DNA of 41,397 nt from Chara braunii (taxonomy: Eukaryota > Streptophyta > Charophyceae > Charales > Characeae). Numbering within the stretch: position 1 is the first letter of the stretch; every line of letters begins with the position of its first letter. A program made the translations under genes and the position numbers. Below the pieces are notes generated by a model. The model ran no database searches, had not been told where the DNA came from, and saw only the letters and a program-made list of their open reading frames with translations. Where the stretch lies: positions 1,543,125 through 1,584,521 of the forward strand of contig BFEA01000188.1 in NCBI GenBank assembly GCA_003427395.1. The letters run 5' to 3'. Positions 1 through 9,154 of this stretch are shown in pieces.

Positions 1-2300
1 AACAACGCATCGCTGCCGGGCGTAGGAGGGATGCTGGTAAGAGCAGACACCCCTTCTACTGACCCGTCTTTTGGATGGCTCCATTCTATAGGTGGGGAGC
101 TGCACCTGCTGGAAACCAGGTAAATTGAAATATGAGCCGAAAAATCTCACAAGTCCCATCACATCATAAATCCGAGCCGTAACACATCATACGTTGTCCT
201 TAGTCAATCCCGCCCTTATTCAATCCCCAATCCCCTATTCCCATGCCCTTCAGCCCATTACATTGTGAAACAAAGACATAACACTTCATAGCGCGCCATT
301 TTGTTGGTCACAACCCATATCCTATCCCCAGTCCCCCTACCCTTCAGCTCATCCTTTTGCCATGAAAGGTCTCCGAATGTTATTGGCCCACTACAGGGGC
401 TCCTTGTAGCATACGTTCACCAAGCCTGTCCCATATCTGCCGGGAGGCCAACCAGTGCCTGTGCTGTGACCGAAACTTTGCCATACCGCCGACATCCCGT
501 ATCTGACGACATGTGCCAATCTCTTGGCCCCTTCCAACTGCAGCGCCTGGTCCCTGTGACCTATTGACCTCTTGCAGCTGAAGACGCTGTTACTGGCGCA
601 GTTCATATTCTTGGAGTCACGTCGTCCCCCCTGCTTAAGCCGCATGATAGTGATTGCCGGAGGGGCAGGGTCGTGGGAAGGTAGGGGAGCATGACAGGGG
701 ACCGAAAAGCAAGCGGGGCAGGACGGGAGGGGATAGTAATGGATAGACTCTTGTACCCAGGGACAGGGGGGGACGTGTCAATGCAGTGAAAGTTCAGGGG
801 ACAAGCACAAAATTGGTTGGGAGAAATGGGACTGCAAAGTCGCCCAGCGGTTTCCTTTGCCAGGCCAGCTGTCCTTCCCTCCAGGGCTTCCATTGTATGG
901 TAAGGTCGTCTTGGATCTCAGAGAAGACGCGGTGGGGATCCTGCCAGATTGCCGATACGCCTCCCGAATAGTCACCTTGAGGGCGGCGTCTTTTTCAGCA
1001 TGGTGATCTTGTTTCATGACCTTCCAGCCATTTTGAGTGCGGGATCTGATTTCCTCTTCTGTTTCCTCGTTGTGCTTTCTGAAGCCCAAATTGGTGATCT
1101 TTTCTCTCGTAAGAGCACCTTGCCCTCCAGGCTTGCATTAGAACATGCAACCTCGTATACGTAAAGAGATTTGTGGCAAAGGGGGTCCAGTGTGCCAGTA
1201 GTTGCTGATTATCCCCTAGAAGGATGAGGCCCAAGTCCCAGGGAATATGCTGGTCCGTGAGCGAATGGAACGCTGCATCCCACCATCTCCATATCTGGGC
1301 AGCCATTGGGCATGCAAGAAGGCAATGTTCAAGGGTTGCCCTGGCAGGCTGTGTCATCCTACCACAGTAGGTGCAGATTGGGGACAGCAGCCCTGTCTGC
1401 TCCAGGTTGGTTCTTGATACAATCCAATCAGGCGAAGGAAGACAGCGATGCAAGATTTGCCATTGCAGGGCTCTAAGGTTTGTGGGCATAAGTTTCGTGT
1501 ACTTTGCCCAGGGGAGATTGTGCAGCAGCTGTGATTTTAATGGCGAGTCTCGTTCGCATCGCTGTGAGATTGTCTGAGCAATCTGCTGCCGAGGCCTAGC
1601 TGCCCTGTAACCTCCCTTAACCGTGTAGTCCCAAATATGCAGGGTTTGTTGATCAGCCCATCCCCACTCCTCCGGATCGAAGGGAAGCAGGGCAATGGGG
1701 GTGGTCGGTTCATATGCCAGAAACCCTTTGTCTTGGTCTCCTACCACTCTCATGATCATCAACCCCCCCCATGGTTCCGTGATATCCGAGTCCTCGTCTC
1801 TGGCTAAGCGAGAGAGACAGTCTGTCGGATTGTTCAGGGTAAAGGCTTCCATCAAGCACCTTTCATAGTCCGTCTTGGTTACTTTGTAGATTCGCTCCGA
1901 CCAGGGGAGGTCTGCATACCTGACCACCCAGTCATTCAGTTGAATTGTCGGACCTGCTTTAAGGGTTTGCTGCCAGGCCAACGGGAGCGCTTCGATAAGC
2001 TGGTGCGCTCTCTCTTCAACATTCCTTGCGTGCTTCAGCCTGGGTCTCAGGCTATCCGGCGAGACCCATTTCTGTTGGGCATGGTCCCAGAGGTCGGTCA
2101 CTGTGTAAATCCCTCCCTTGACCCAGGTAAACCACGGAGAATTAGCAGTGAGCGTAAAGGGGTTTCATGCGTCGTCCAGGATAAAGGAATTTTTGAACAG
2201 CGGTTGTCTCCGTGTAGTGTGCCACCTATTGGGGGTGGGTTTTTGCTTGGGACCTCACATCCTCCATAGTTTGATCATGGAAGGCCAGAGGGGGTCATTG
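1..2300 (-). mobile_element. Non-LTR retrotransposon (LINE), 5'-truncated tail
   Basis: Minus-strand LINE whose 3' end lies at or just beyond the left window edge. Positions 1-130 carry the 3'-terminal motif shared by other LINE tails here (GGGGAGC, CTGGAAA, and GGTAAGAGCAGACACC resembling GATAAAAGCAGACACC at 35775). Positions about 130-780 are a pyrimidine-rich 3' UTR on the plus strand, comparable to the tails at 24000 and 34100. The coding part lies at 778-2290. The reverse-transcriptase core is absent, so the copy is truncated on its 5' side near 2300. I see no poly-A in the window because the terminus is cut off. Confidence 0.75.
778..2290 (-). pseudogene. LINE ORF2 C-terminal region with zf-RVT-type zinc knuckle, broken
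   Basis: This is the C-terminal part of a LINE ORF2 protein (endonuclease/reverse transcriptase polyprotein). The open stretch 995-2101 gives 368 residues. A zinc-knuckle like the zf-RVT domain sits at about residues 243-264: CTYC, then LEHCLLACP, followed by a W-rich segment. The line before it, RALQWQILHRCLP, is closely matched in the LINE at 36939-37163 (SLQWQIVHRCLPTSDWI). The frame continues upstream of 2101 as PLFKNSFILDDA, matching PLFNNTFIKDA in that second LINE, but a TGA (complement of 2165-2167) interrupts it. Near 1070-1090 the homology to the second LINE passes into another frame (778-1089), which implies a frameshift. The product is therefore dead. LINE C-terminus identity is strong; clade is not assigned. 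Confidence 0.8.
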
Positions 2301-2331
2301 TGGATATCATGTCTGATGGCACGTTGTCGGA

Positions 2332-2357
2332 CAAAATACTCTTACAAGAGTATTTTG
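2332..2357. repeat. 26-bp near-perfect palindrome
   Basis: CAAAATACTCTT and its complement AAGAGTATTTTG are separated by only two bases, giving a 12-bp stem. It lies just upstream of the point where the minus-strand LINE coding homology fades, so it may mark or flank the truncation point. Function unknown. Confidence 0.7.
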
Positions 2358-3640
2358 CCATGTCTTTGCATTCGACACGATGACGGCGTCAGCTACCATG
2401 ATGTAGCCAGTCTAGAAACAAGAGGGGTGTGCACGCTTGGCGTGACACTGGAAGCAAAATCCTCGACCACTGAGGCCGGGGGAAAAATCGGTAAGAAAAT
2501 TTCGTTAAGAATGTACGCTCGTTATTATGACGCGCGCCGTGGTGATTAGGATCAGTAGTAATACCCCTCGACAAAAGAGGACGAAGGGTCAGTTGGGTTA
2601 ATATTGTGTCAGGTAGATCTACGACATGCACTGGGAATTGGTCTGGTACCTATCTGTCTACTGGTACCGGGGGTTTAAAAAATTTCAGCTTCCTGCCTCC
2701 GAGTCGAGAACCCGCCACTACTTGGTGTAGTACCAGCCTACCCGCCACTTGGGTGATTACCCCGCTGCGACCCTTAATGCCGCAGCCACGGCTAAGTACC
2801 GGGCTTTGGGCCTTCCGATTAAAGTACGTGCCTTACGGGTCACGCCCATGCTCAAGGCAACAGGCATTCAGATAGGCACACCGATTAGCAAGAGTGCACG
2901 TTAGCGCGGGCTAGAATGGGCTCAGGCCATTGGTTGGACTGAGCCGCGTTACTTTATATATACTAGAACTACTCCCTTTTTACTTGAAGTGGGAGCTAGC
3001 TTTATAGGTTTCAGTACATGATTGATATGCGGGGGATCTGGGGATCAAGGCCCGCCGCCCTTCGAGCTAGCTCTTTTTTTTTGATAGGGAGCTCTACTTT
3101 CGTTTTGTCTAGGGTTTAAACGGCCGGGACTCGAACCGCGACCTCTTTAGCAAAGTTAGAAAAGGTAGTTGTCTCGTTGAAAACGAGATACTACGTTTAG
3201 TAGTTAGATTCGTTCGTTCTTTTATTTTATTTTTTTAATTATTATTATCTAGGAAGTAGATTCGTTTCCTTTGTTTTTATTACTTTTTATTTTCTTTTTC
3301 CCCGCAACTGCTAAATTTCATATTCGTTTAGTGAACCTACATCCGAAATCCGGGCTGATTCGGCCAAAGGAAGGGTAGAGGTTGACCGTCTACCGTAAAG
3401 TCGTTCGCCTATAGCACGGGGGTCCCTCGCCAAGGAGAGAACAAGCCACCACGAGATCACGCAAAAGCGAGATCGGGAGTGGCCGCTTGCTAGGGAGAGC
3501 GTAGAGAGGTGAAGGGTAGTGCGCGCAAAAAACTAGGAAGGACTACTCGTAAGGAGAAAGAAACGGACCGCGGGAGAAGGAGGAGAAACACGCGAGAGGA
3601 GAAGAAGAAGAAGCAGTAGAAGGAGGAGAGAGGGAAGGAG
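2358..3640. other. Anonymous intergenic stretch
   Basis: No gene is recognised here. A short plus-strand open frame at 2731-2904 (about 57 residues after a stop, with the run AAATAKYRALGLPIKV) reads like protein but has no start or known family. 3215-3300 is AT-rich. On the minus strand near 3135-3150 there is a GGTTCGAGTCC box resembling the T-arm of a tRNA, but no matching D-arm or acceptor stem was found. From about 3480 the plus strand becomes purine-rich and leads into repeat family A. Confidence 0.4.
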
Positions 3641-4800
3641 GAAGAACAACGTACCTGGCTTTGTGAACGGCGATGACGAGGTGAGACTGAACTCGTCAAC
3701 TGCCTGGCATAACGAGGAACACGCGAGTGCCCTACGAGGGTCAAAGAAGACGTGCGCAGTTGTCGACGTGACCAGTCGAAGGGGAACACGGAAAGAGCAG
3801 GAGGAGAACCACGTGGAGGTAGGGGAAGACCGCGCGGAGGAAGAAGAAAGCGCAGAGGAGGAAGAAGAAGAAGAAGAAGGGAAAAAGGAGAAGGAAGAAG
3901 AAGAAGAAGAAGGATAGGAGAAGAAAGAGAGAAGGAGGGAAAGATACTTACCTGAGCGACGACAACGACGGCAACGACGACAACGACGATAACGAAGACG
4001 GTGACGACGACGAGGAGCGGGAGGAAAGAACGGGTAAGTCCAGTCCCACGCAACCAATCCCGATACTCCCATAAAATAGAATAAAGATAATAATAATAAT
4101 ATAATAAGTAATAATAATAAGATTGAATAAATAAATAAATAAAATAAAACCAATGAATCTGCCACTAAATGTGGAAAGATTCACTTCGCTCTGGTGTGTA
4201 TAAAAGAAAGGGGGGAGAGAGTTCTTCTTCTTCCTACTCTCAGTCCAACTTCTTCTTCTCACCCTCTCATCACCTGTTTTCTCAGTATTAGTAGACTACG
4301 ACAGAGAACGAGAAAGTTATGACTGGAGACTTGACGACGTTGATCCAGACTCGACAATAGGATTCAGACATTTTGACGAGGGACTATTTGGGCCTGTGTC
4401 GAAGACTTGGTGATGACGACATTCCCATCTTCCCCTCTTCTACGTCTAACCTCTCTCTTCTTCGTTAGTGTATGGTTGGGGCTGGCGCAGTTTCCCTGTG
4501 TAAAGCGTCAGACCCCTTTGCACTATGGAATGATGATGATGATGTATGATCGGGGCTGCATTGCAATATTGATTGTTCGGATCATCGTACCTAAGTCTTC
4601 CACTACGTTATCTCGTACTTTGTACGGGAGATCGGGTTTCGATCTGGTCTACATCGATACAATAGGCAACCGGGGGGCGCGTGTGTGTGCGAGAGAGAAG
4701 GAGAGAGAGAGAGAGAGAAAGAGATGGAGATCAAAGAAAGGAGAGAAGGAGAGAGAGGGAAAGAGCCTATAAGTCCCTTACCCGCTTCTCGCCGCATGCT
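3640..4800. repeat. Repeat family A, isolated unit
   Basis: A diverged copy of the unit that is tandemly repeated at 8940-11650. Shared blocks in order are: a purine-rich tract, the run GAGAGTTCTTCTTCTTCC (about 4217), TCACCCTCTC (about 4258), GACTTGACGACGTTGATCCAGAC (near 4328), and GACGACATTCCCATCT ending at 4430. The anchor ATTCCCAT recurs at about 4421, 9351, 10228 and 10854. On the minus strand the unit holds two donor-like sites (near 3653 and 3944). Long purine tracts make glutamate/lysine/arginine-rich open frames on one strand and serine/leucine-rich frames on the other; these are composition artefacts. Confidence 0.65.
4085..4150. repeat. AT-rich simple repeat (AATA/ATAA)
   Basis: Imperfect run of ATAATAATA and AAATAAATA units inside the family A unit. 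Confidence 0.85.
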
Positions 4801-5160
4801 ACTTGGAACGGTAGAATGAGCTAATCAAAAAGTGGTAGTATATATTTCCATGTTGCAGCGGAAGGTTCATTCTGTTTTTGCTCATCCTAACAATGGAGTA
4901 TGTATGTGTGCATACATGGGTGCATGTATGGGAGATTGTGTGTGTAAGTGTACGAGAGAGAGAGATTCTTGTTAAATCTATGATCATCACCGTCGCCGTC
5001 GTGAAAAGTCCGATACGACTGTATCTGACTGTAGAGGTAACTAGAATACATATGACTTACTTATATTATTATTGTTATTACTAATATTGTTATTATTATG
5101 TTACTATTTTTAATATTATTTATTATTGTTTATTTTATATATATAGTTTATTTATTATGG
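4690..5160. repeat. GA-rich, GT-rich and AT-rich low-complexity tract
   Basis: 4690-4770 is GA-rich, 4900-4960 is a degenerate TGTATG/TGTGTG run ending in GAGAGAGAG, and 5060-5157 is an imperfect ATT/TTA microsatellite. No coding signal is seen. Confidence 0.75.
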
Positions 5161-5375
5161 ATAGATTGTTGCAATTACCGATCTTGAACGAGAAATGCCT
5201 AGTAAGCACGAGTCATCAGCTCGCGCTGATTATGTCCGTGCCCTTTATACACGTCACCCGTCGCTCCTACCGATGAAATGGTCCGGTGAAGTATCAGGAT
5301 CGCGGTGATCCCGGCGGTTTGCTGCTGAAGAGGGGGGGGGTTGTGCCAAGCTGTCCATTAAGTGACTCCGACACG
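5161..5375 (+). rRNA. 18S rRNA 3'-end fragment, degenerate (pseudogene)
   Basis: The stretch follows the 3' domain of nuclear small-subunit rRNA: ATTGTTGCAATTA, CTTGAACGAG.AATGCCTAGTAAGC, GAGTCATCAGCTCGCG, TGCCCTTT, ACCCGTCGCTCCTACCGAT, GGTCCGGTGAAG, then a weak match to TTGTG..AAG..CATTAA near 5340-5363. The near-universal GTACACACCGCCCGTC is changed at several positions (here ATACACGTCACCCGTC), which would destroy the decoding site. Expected CG pairs in AAGCGCGAG and TACGTCCC have become CA and TG. The last about 50 bases of 18S and any ITS are missing. The GGTCCGGTGAAG tail is typical of streptophytes. This is an inserted relic, not a working rDNA unit. Confidence 0.85.
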
Positions 5376-5640
5376 TGCTACTTTATTTCTTCTTAGCCTT
5401 TTGCCTCCGTGGAAATGTTCCGAGATGCACGTCGTCATTATGGATTTCATGCCAATGTAAAAAAAATAAATAATAATAATAAAAAATAATAATAATAAAA
5501 TCAAAGGAATCTACAGCTAGGATACGGATACATACATTGCCGCACTATATATGTATACACGTGTACATGTGTGTGTGTAAGGGTGGAGGCCGGAGGGACT
5601 TACCTGTAGCGCTGTCGAGTGCATCGGCCCTCGCGCGAGC
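5376..5640. other. Unassigned, with AT-rich run 5459-5502
   Basis: Contains an AATAAT/AAAATA run and a short TGTGTG stretch. At 5594-5602 the plus strand reads ACTTACCTG, the complement of a consensus splice donor, similar to sites in the A/B repeats. No gene recognised. Confidence 0.4.
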
Positions 5641-6000
5641 GAGGGTCCTCCTGGCCGCGTCACGCAGGAGAAACTTAGACTCTCAACTTTTTAGAGACAA
5701 CTCGGGGACGACACGGTAACCCGCGCCGACCCCTCGTCGCTCCGGCCGAGTGCGCCAGCTGTACATCCCGCGGTCTCCTATGACAGGATAGGCTCTCGCG
5801 GGCACAACTTGCCTTTCCTAAGGGGCTGTCACCACCCTTAGGGGCGTATCCCTACCGAGCTACCGACCCACATGCGAAGGCTTTTATAATGCAATTGCAG
5901 AGGTAGGTCGACCGAGGGCGTTTGCTCGTTCGCTGTAGCATAGGTACGCATGGTTAAACGTTGCCAAGTTTTTTCATTCCGCCCCATACCAACTGCTAGA
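5640..6000 (+). repeat. Dispersed repeat copy, inverted partner at 19590-19890
   Basis: Matches the reverse complement of 19590-19890 over several blocks: GTCACGCAGGAG, GAGCTGTCACCA/GGGCTGTCACCA, GGGCGTATCCCT, ACCCAC.TGCGAAGG, GCAGAGGTAGGTC and CGTAGCATAGG. In the partner one frame is open through the whole block (minus strand 19634-19897). Here single-base indels break that frame near TTTATAATGC, although the end (AIAEVG..RAFAR) can still be read. Probably a mobile-element fragment of unknown type. Confidence 0.6.
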
Positions 6001-7380
6001 AAAGGAACGCAGACCAGTCTCAATTCTCAATCGGGGCAATAATTACTCTTTCTGTTCCGCGAATGATGGAGCATCCGCCTTCGACATAAAGACTTTCAAG
6101 GCAATGCTCTCGTCACTACCTCCCATCAACTAGTCTGCTAACTCCAGACCTACACTTCTTATGGCGTAGCCTATCCACGAGGGTAGTGCCTAATCGCACT
6201 CCGTCCATGGTTAGTGATCGCACGAACTGGGTTTCTTATGGCCCCAGCTCCTCACTCATTTGTGGCTCCTAAGACGGTCACTAGAAGGGTAAACTATAGC
6301 GGTTCTTCTTAACGTGAGTCGCCAAGAATTTAACGCTACTGTAAGTAGTACATGTCCATCCCCTAGGAGGTGGTCTGGGATAGCCCTCGTCCTCGCCCGA
6401 GTGAACCTCGGATCTCAGAAGTCGGGTTGGCTCCACCACAACAGCATGGTATCCCCCCCGCAGTGCGGTCCACTCCGAGTCGATAACAGGGTCGGCCCCT
6501 AAGGCAACGAACCCCCGCCCCAGATGCCTCCTAGGGAGAGAAAATGCATCTACCACAGCAGACGAACAATTCCTTGTCGCCTGACGTCAAGGCGAACCTA
6601 GACGAAGAAGAAAATCACAGAGAGACATTCAGACAGACGGGCATAGACAAGGGTGGTCATTCGGGGAAGAATGGGTGACCTCAGGAAAAGTCTACGTCCA
6701 TTTGATTTCGTCTTCTTTGTGTGACCAAGTTCTTTTTCCGCCGTCAACTTGTTGTCCTTCCCTTCAACATGCACGCAGACGAAAAATAGAAGACAAACAT
6801 CCTTCCATTCACTTCCATTGACATGAATAGGTTCCTCTTTTTCAGGCATCCCTCTACCTACCTGCACATGAGATCAAACAACAAGTTCAAGAGAAAACAA
6901 TGCAATCCCAAACTCATGTCAGACTTTCAGTCACACATGCAAACAAACACAACTTCCCCTACCTTTCCAGTGAACATTCAAAGAACAGGGTCAAGCAAGT
7001 GTGGGTTCACACAGGTGTGAAGGGGTCTGAGTCAAACAACTGACCTTGAGTGAAGTTGAAGCGGCTCACTCAAGAAAGCCTAGTATTCTTGTCAAAAGAC
7101 TGATCACACAACCCACGTTGTGGCCTGCTTACAAAAATAAACCATGCTCCCCTTCAAGTGCCACCACTAACCCAGGCGCCGCTTATCAAGACAAAGCAAG
7201 CTTGCCGTCGAGAAGAGTACCCCCACTCTCAAGTCTCACACAGCCTCACTATAGTCTCAACGGCATACCTCCTACAAAGAACAACGTCAGCTCAATCTTC
7301 ACTCCAACCCCCACCGATTGCCAAGTCAGATCACCGCACGCCTCCACAATACTCATTTCCCGTCTCACTCCTCACTCACT
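6001..7380. other. Unassigned stretch without recognised genes
   Basis: The minus strand has an open frame at 6281-6556 (91 residues, including VALGADPVIDSEWTALRG) that looks mildly protein-like but matches nothing I know. 6600-7040 is A/C-rich on the plus strand, with CACA/TGTG-rich patches. A plus-strand frame runs 7046-7678 and continues through the minisatellite, with stops in nearby frames. No start context or domain supports a gene. Confidence 0.3.
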
Positions 7381-7434
7381 TGGTCCCAGAATGGTCCCAG
7401 AATGGTCCCAGAATGGTCCCAGAATGGTCCCAGA
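7381..7434. repeat. 11-bp minisatellite, about five copies
   Basis: Direct tandem copies of ATGGTCCCAGA, nearly perfect. The period is not a multiple of three, so it reads through all frames. Confidence 0.95.
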
Positions 7435-7499
7435 TAGTTCCACACCATCGCCACAATACTTGGTGGCCCCAACTCAAACCCCTCTTGCCCAACGTGCCG

Positions 7500-7955
7500 T
7501 AAAAAAATTGGTCTCGACCAGCCTTTCAGGTGCCGCATGCCATTGGCAGCGTTTCCGCATAACCGCCGTCGACCCCAATGCTGCCGCCGCAAAATTTCGG
7601 CAGCGCTTCTGCACTACCGCTAATAAAAGCACCGGCGTTGCCGTGCCAAGCGGACAGCACCTCTTCTACAGACTTTAATGATGGATGCCGCCGCCAAAAA
7701 AAACATGCAGCATCTCCCCTACACCGCCAGCCGAACCCCTGCCGCCGCCGGGCAGAGTTTCCCCCTGCACCGCTTGCACCAAGGTGGTGGCTATGGCAGC
7801 CTCCACCTCCCCCTCCCACTCCTTCTTGCAGACCTCCTCCTTCGCCAGCAGCTGCTCCTCTCCACCAGCAGCACCGCCCCACAGCGGCAGCCAGCCAACA
7901 TTCACTCAAGCGAATGCCTCAGCAACATTGCCACAACTTGTGAGGCTGCTGGGTG
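7500..7955. other. GC-rich, CCG/CAG-rich stretch with overlapping open frames
   Basis: Open frames exist on both strands (plus 7578-7943 and 7678-8040; minus 7526-7909 and 7675-7905). They are rich in Pro/Ala/Ser on the plus strand and Gly/Ala on the minus strand. The minus frame with EEQLLAKEEVCKKEW is the most protein-like, but no motif allows identification. The open frames may simply reflect high GC and trinucleotide bias. The stretch leads directly into the stem-loop array. Confidence 0.35.
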
Positions 7956-8244
7956 GACTGCTGGCTTTAATAGCCAGCCGAGAACATGTGGGCAGCTGCT
8001 TTGCCCACAGCCAGAACTCGGAATGAGGCCTGGCCCTTGATCTAAAACGCGATCAAGGGCTGCAAAACTTGATGTTCCCCTAGGGGAACCAAGTTCAAGC
8101 CACTGGGAATGCATCTGGCCATCACCCGCGGCCAGACGCACCCCAGAAATGGTTGTACTCAACCATTTCTGAGCAGACTGTTGAAACCAACAGTCTGCTG
8201 CCCTATCAAGGTCCAGATGCTTCTGGACCTTGCATCTGGACAGA

Positions 8245-8283
8245 GGCCGCGGCCAAATCCGCGGCCCCCTTTTTTTTTTTTTC
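8245..8283 (+). terminator. GC-rich hairpin followed by T run, terminator-like
   Basis: GGCCGCGG pairs with CCGCGGCC across a six-base loop (8245-8266), followed by CCC and about 13 T residues. The shape resembles an intrinsic or Pol III-type terminator on the plus strand. In a plant nucleus only the T run would matter, for Pol III. No promoter boxes were found upstream, so this is a shape match only. Confidence 0.3.
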
Positions 8284-8326
8284 CCAACCTCCTATTTGCC
8301 GGATCAGAGTTTGGTATGGTAACCTA

Positions 8327-8389
8327 CTGGGCTAGCTCCTATCACGACAGTGATAGGAGCAGCTCTCCTATAAGAAGAGCTTGGCCCAG
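8327..8389. other. Junction-like folded segment inside the stem-loop array
   Basis: CTGGGC (8327-8332) pairs with GCCCAG (8384-8389). It encloses the 11-bp stem 8335-8360 and the 6-bp stem 8361-8381, giving a three-way junction of 63 bases. It is not a tRNA: there is no T-loop and the arm sizes do not fit. Confidence 0.6.
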
Positions 8390-8434
8390 CCAATGTCCCC
8401 CCGTTCCGCGGCCTTGCAGGCCCTGTTGGCCGCG

Positions 8435-8940
8435 TGACCTTGGCATCGGCCTATTAACCCCCTGGCTCGACGTCAAGCCCCGCGGCCCTAGAATTAAACT
8501 CTCCTTCCTATTCCCCCTGCGTCGCGGCTTTATACCCGGCGCACACCTCTTTTTAGCTCACTTAGGCCCTGAATCGCGAGGCTTAACAGCCGCGCGACAT
8601 TATTTTAGGTAGACTAGGTCTAACTTTAGTTTTTCCATGCCCGCACACTACTGCGGCTTCGTCGAGAACTGCGGACGACAGTGCGTACCGCCAACCCCCG
8701 CTGTCTCGAACGGACGTCGAAGACGTCACACGTCAGCAACGTCTTATGTCGACAACGTTAGGCTTTAGGTCTTTCAGTTATAAGGTTGGCCTGAATAAAC
8801 TTTGGCAACGTCAGTCTCATCATATTCCTCAATGATAAAAGTCGGACATTGTCTGACCTTGAAAAACTCGGGCAGAAACCCTCATAGGCGTTTCTGTCCC
8901 GACAGCGCCATGGCTCCGTCTTCGTCTTCGAGATACCTGC
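8435..8940. other. Unassigned, with a cluster of ACGT cores at 8711-8752
   Basis: 8711-8752 contains GACGTC twice, CACGTC, AACGTC and AACGTT within about 45 bases. ACGT cores are binding sites of plant bZIP factors, but no promoter or transcript is recognisable nearby, and the motif also looks like a short degenerate repeat. The rest has no supported gene. Confidence 0.3.
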
Positions 8941-8990
8941 AGCAAGTCACCACGTTCAGAGGTTAGTGCCTGATACACGAGAGGGAGAGA

Positions 8991-9079
<89 letters not shown>

Positions 9080-9080
9080 N

Positions 9081-9154
<74 letters not shown>

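Larger units (their letters stand above)
7960..8434. other. Array of consecutive compact stem-loops
   Basis: About 475 bases hold at least ten stems, most perfect and with short loops. Arms are: 7960-7966/7972-7978; 7987-7993/8003-8009 enclosed by 7978-7982/8017-8021; 8033-8042/8051-8060 (10 bp); palindrome 8074-8089 extended by 8066-8071/8090-8095; 8111-8120/8130-8139 (one mismatch); 8144-8155/8160-8171 (12 bp, loop TACT); 8172-8183/8188-8199 (12 bp, loop AAAC); 8207-8217/8222-8232 (11 bp, loop TGCT); 8245-8252/8259-8266 followed by a T run; 8335-8345/8350-8360 (11 bp, loop GACA); 8361-8366/8376-8381; 8407-8413/8428-8434. CCGCGGCC occurs at 8126, 8259, 8406 and 8480. Stems follow each other with few or no spacer bases. 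No known RNA family is recognised. Both DNA cruciform and RNA readings are possible. Confidence 0.85.

Noticed and set aside
3110-3200. Possible tRNA gene on the minus strand
   Set aside because: Only a T-arm-like GGTTCGAGTCC is present; T stem does not pair well and D-arm, anticodon stem and acceptor stem are missing.
3490-4262. Serine/leucine- and glutamate-rich open frames of 100-210 residues
   Set aside because: They come from purine/pyrimidine strand bias in repeat family A and overlap on both strands.
7960-8434. MicroRNA cluster
   Set aside because: Stems of 7-12 bp with tetraloops are too short for plant microRNA precursors.
8109-8612. 167-residue plus-strand frame through the hairpin array
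   Set aside because: Crosses inverted repeats and a T run coding for Phe; no protein-like composition and no homology recognised.
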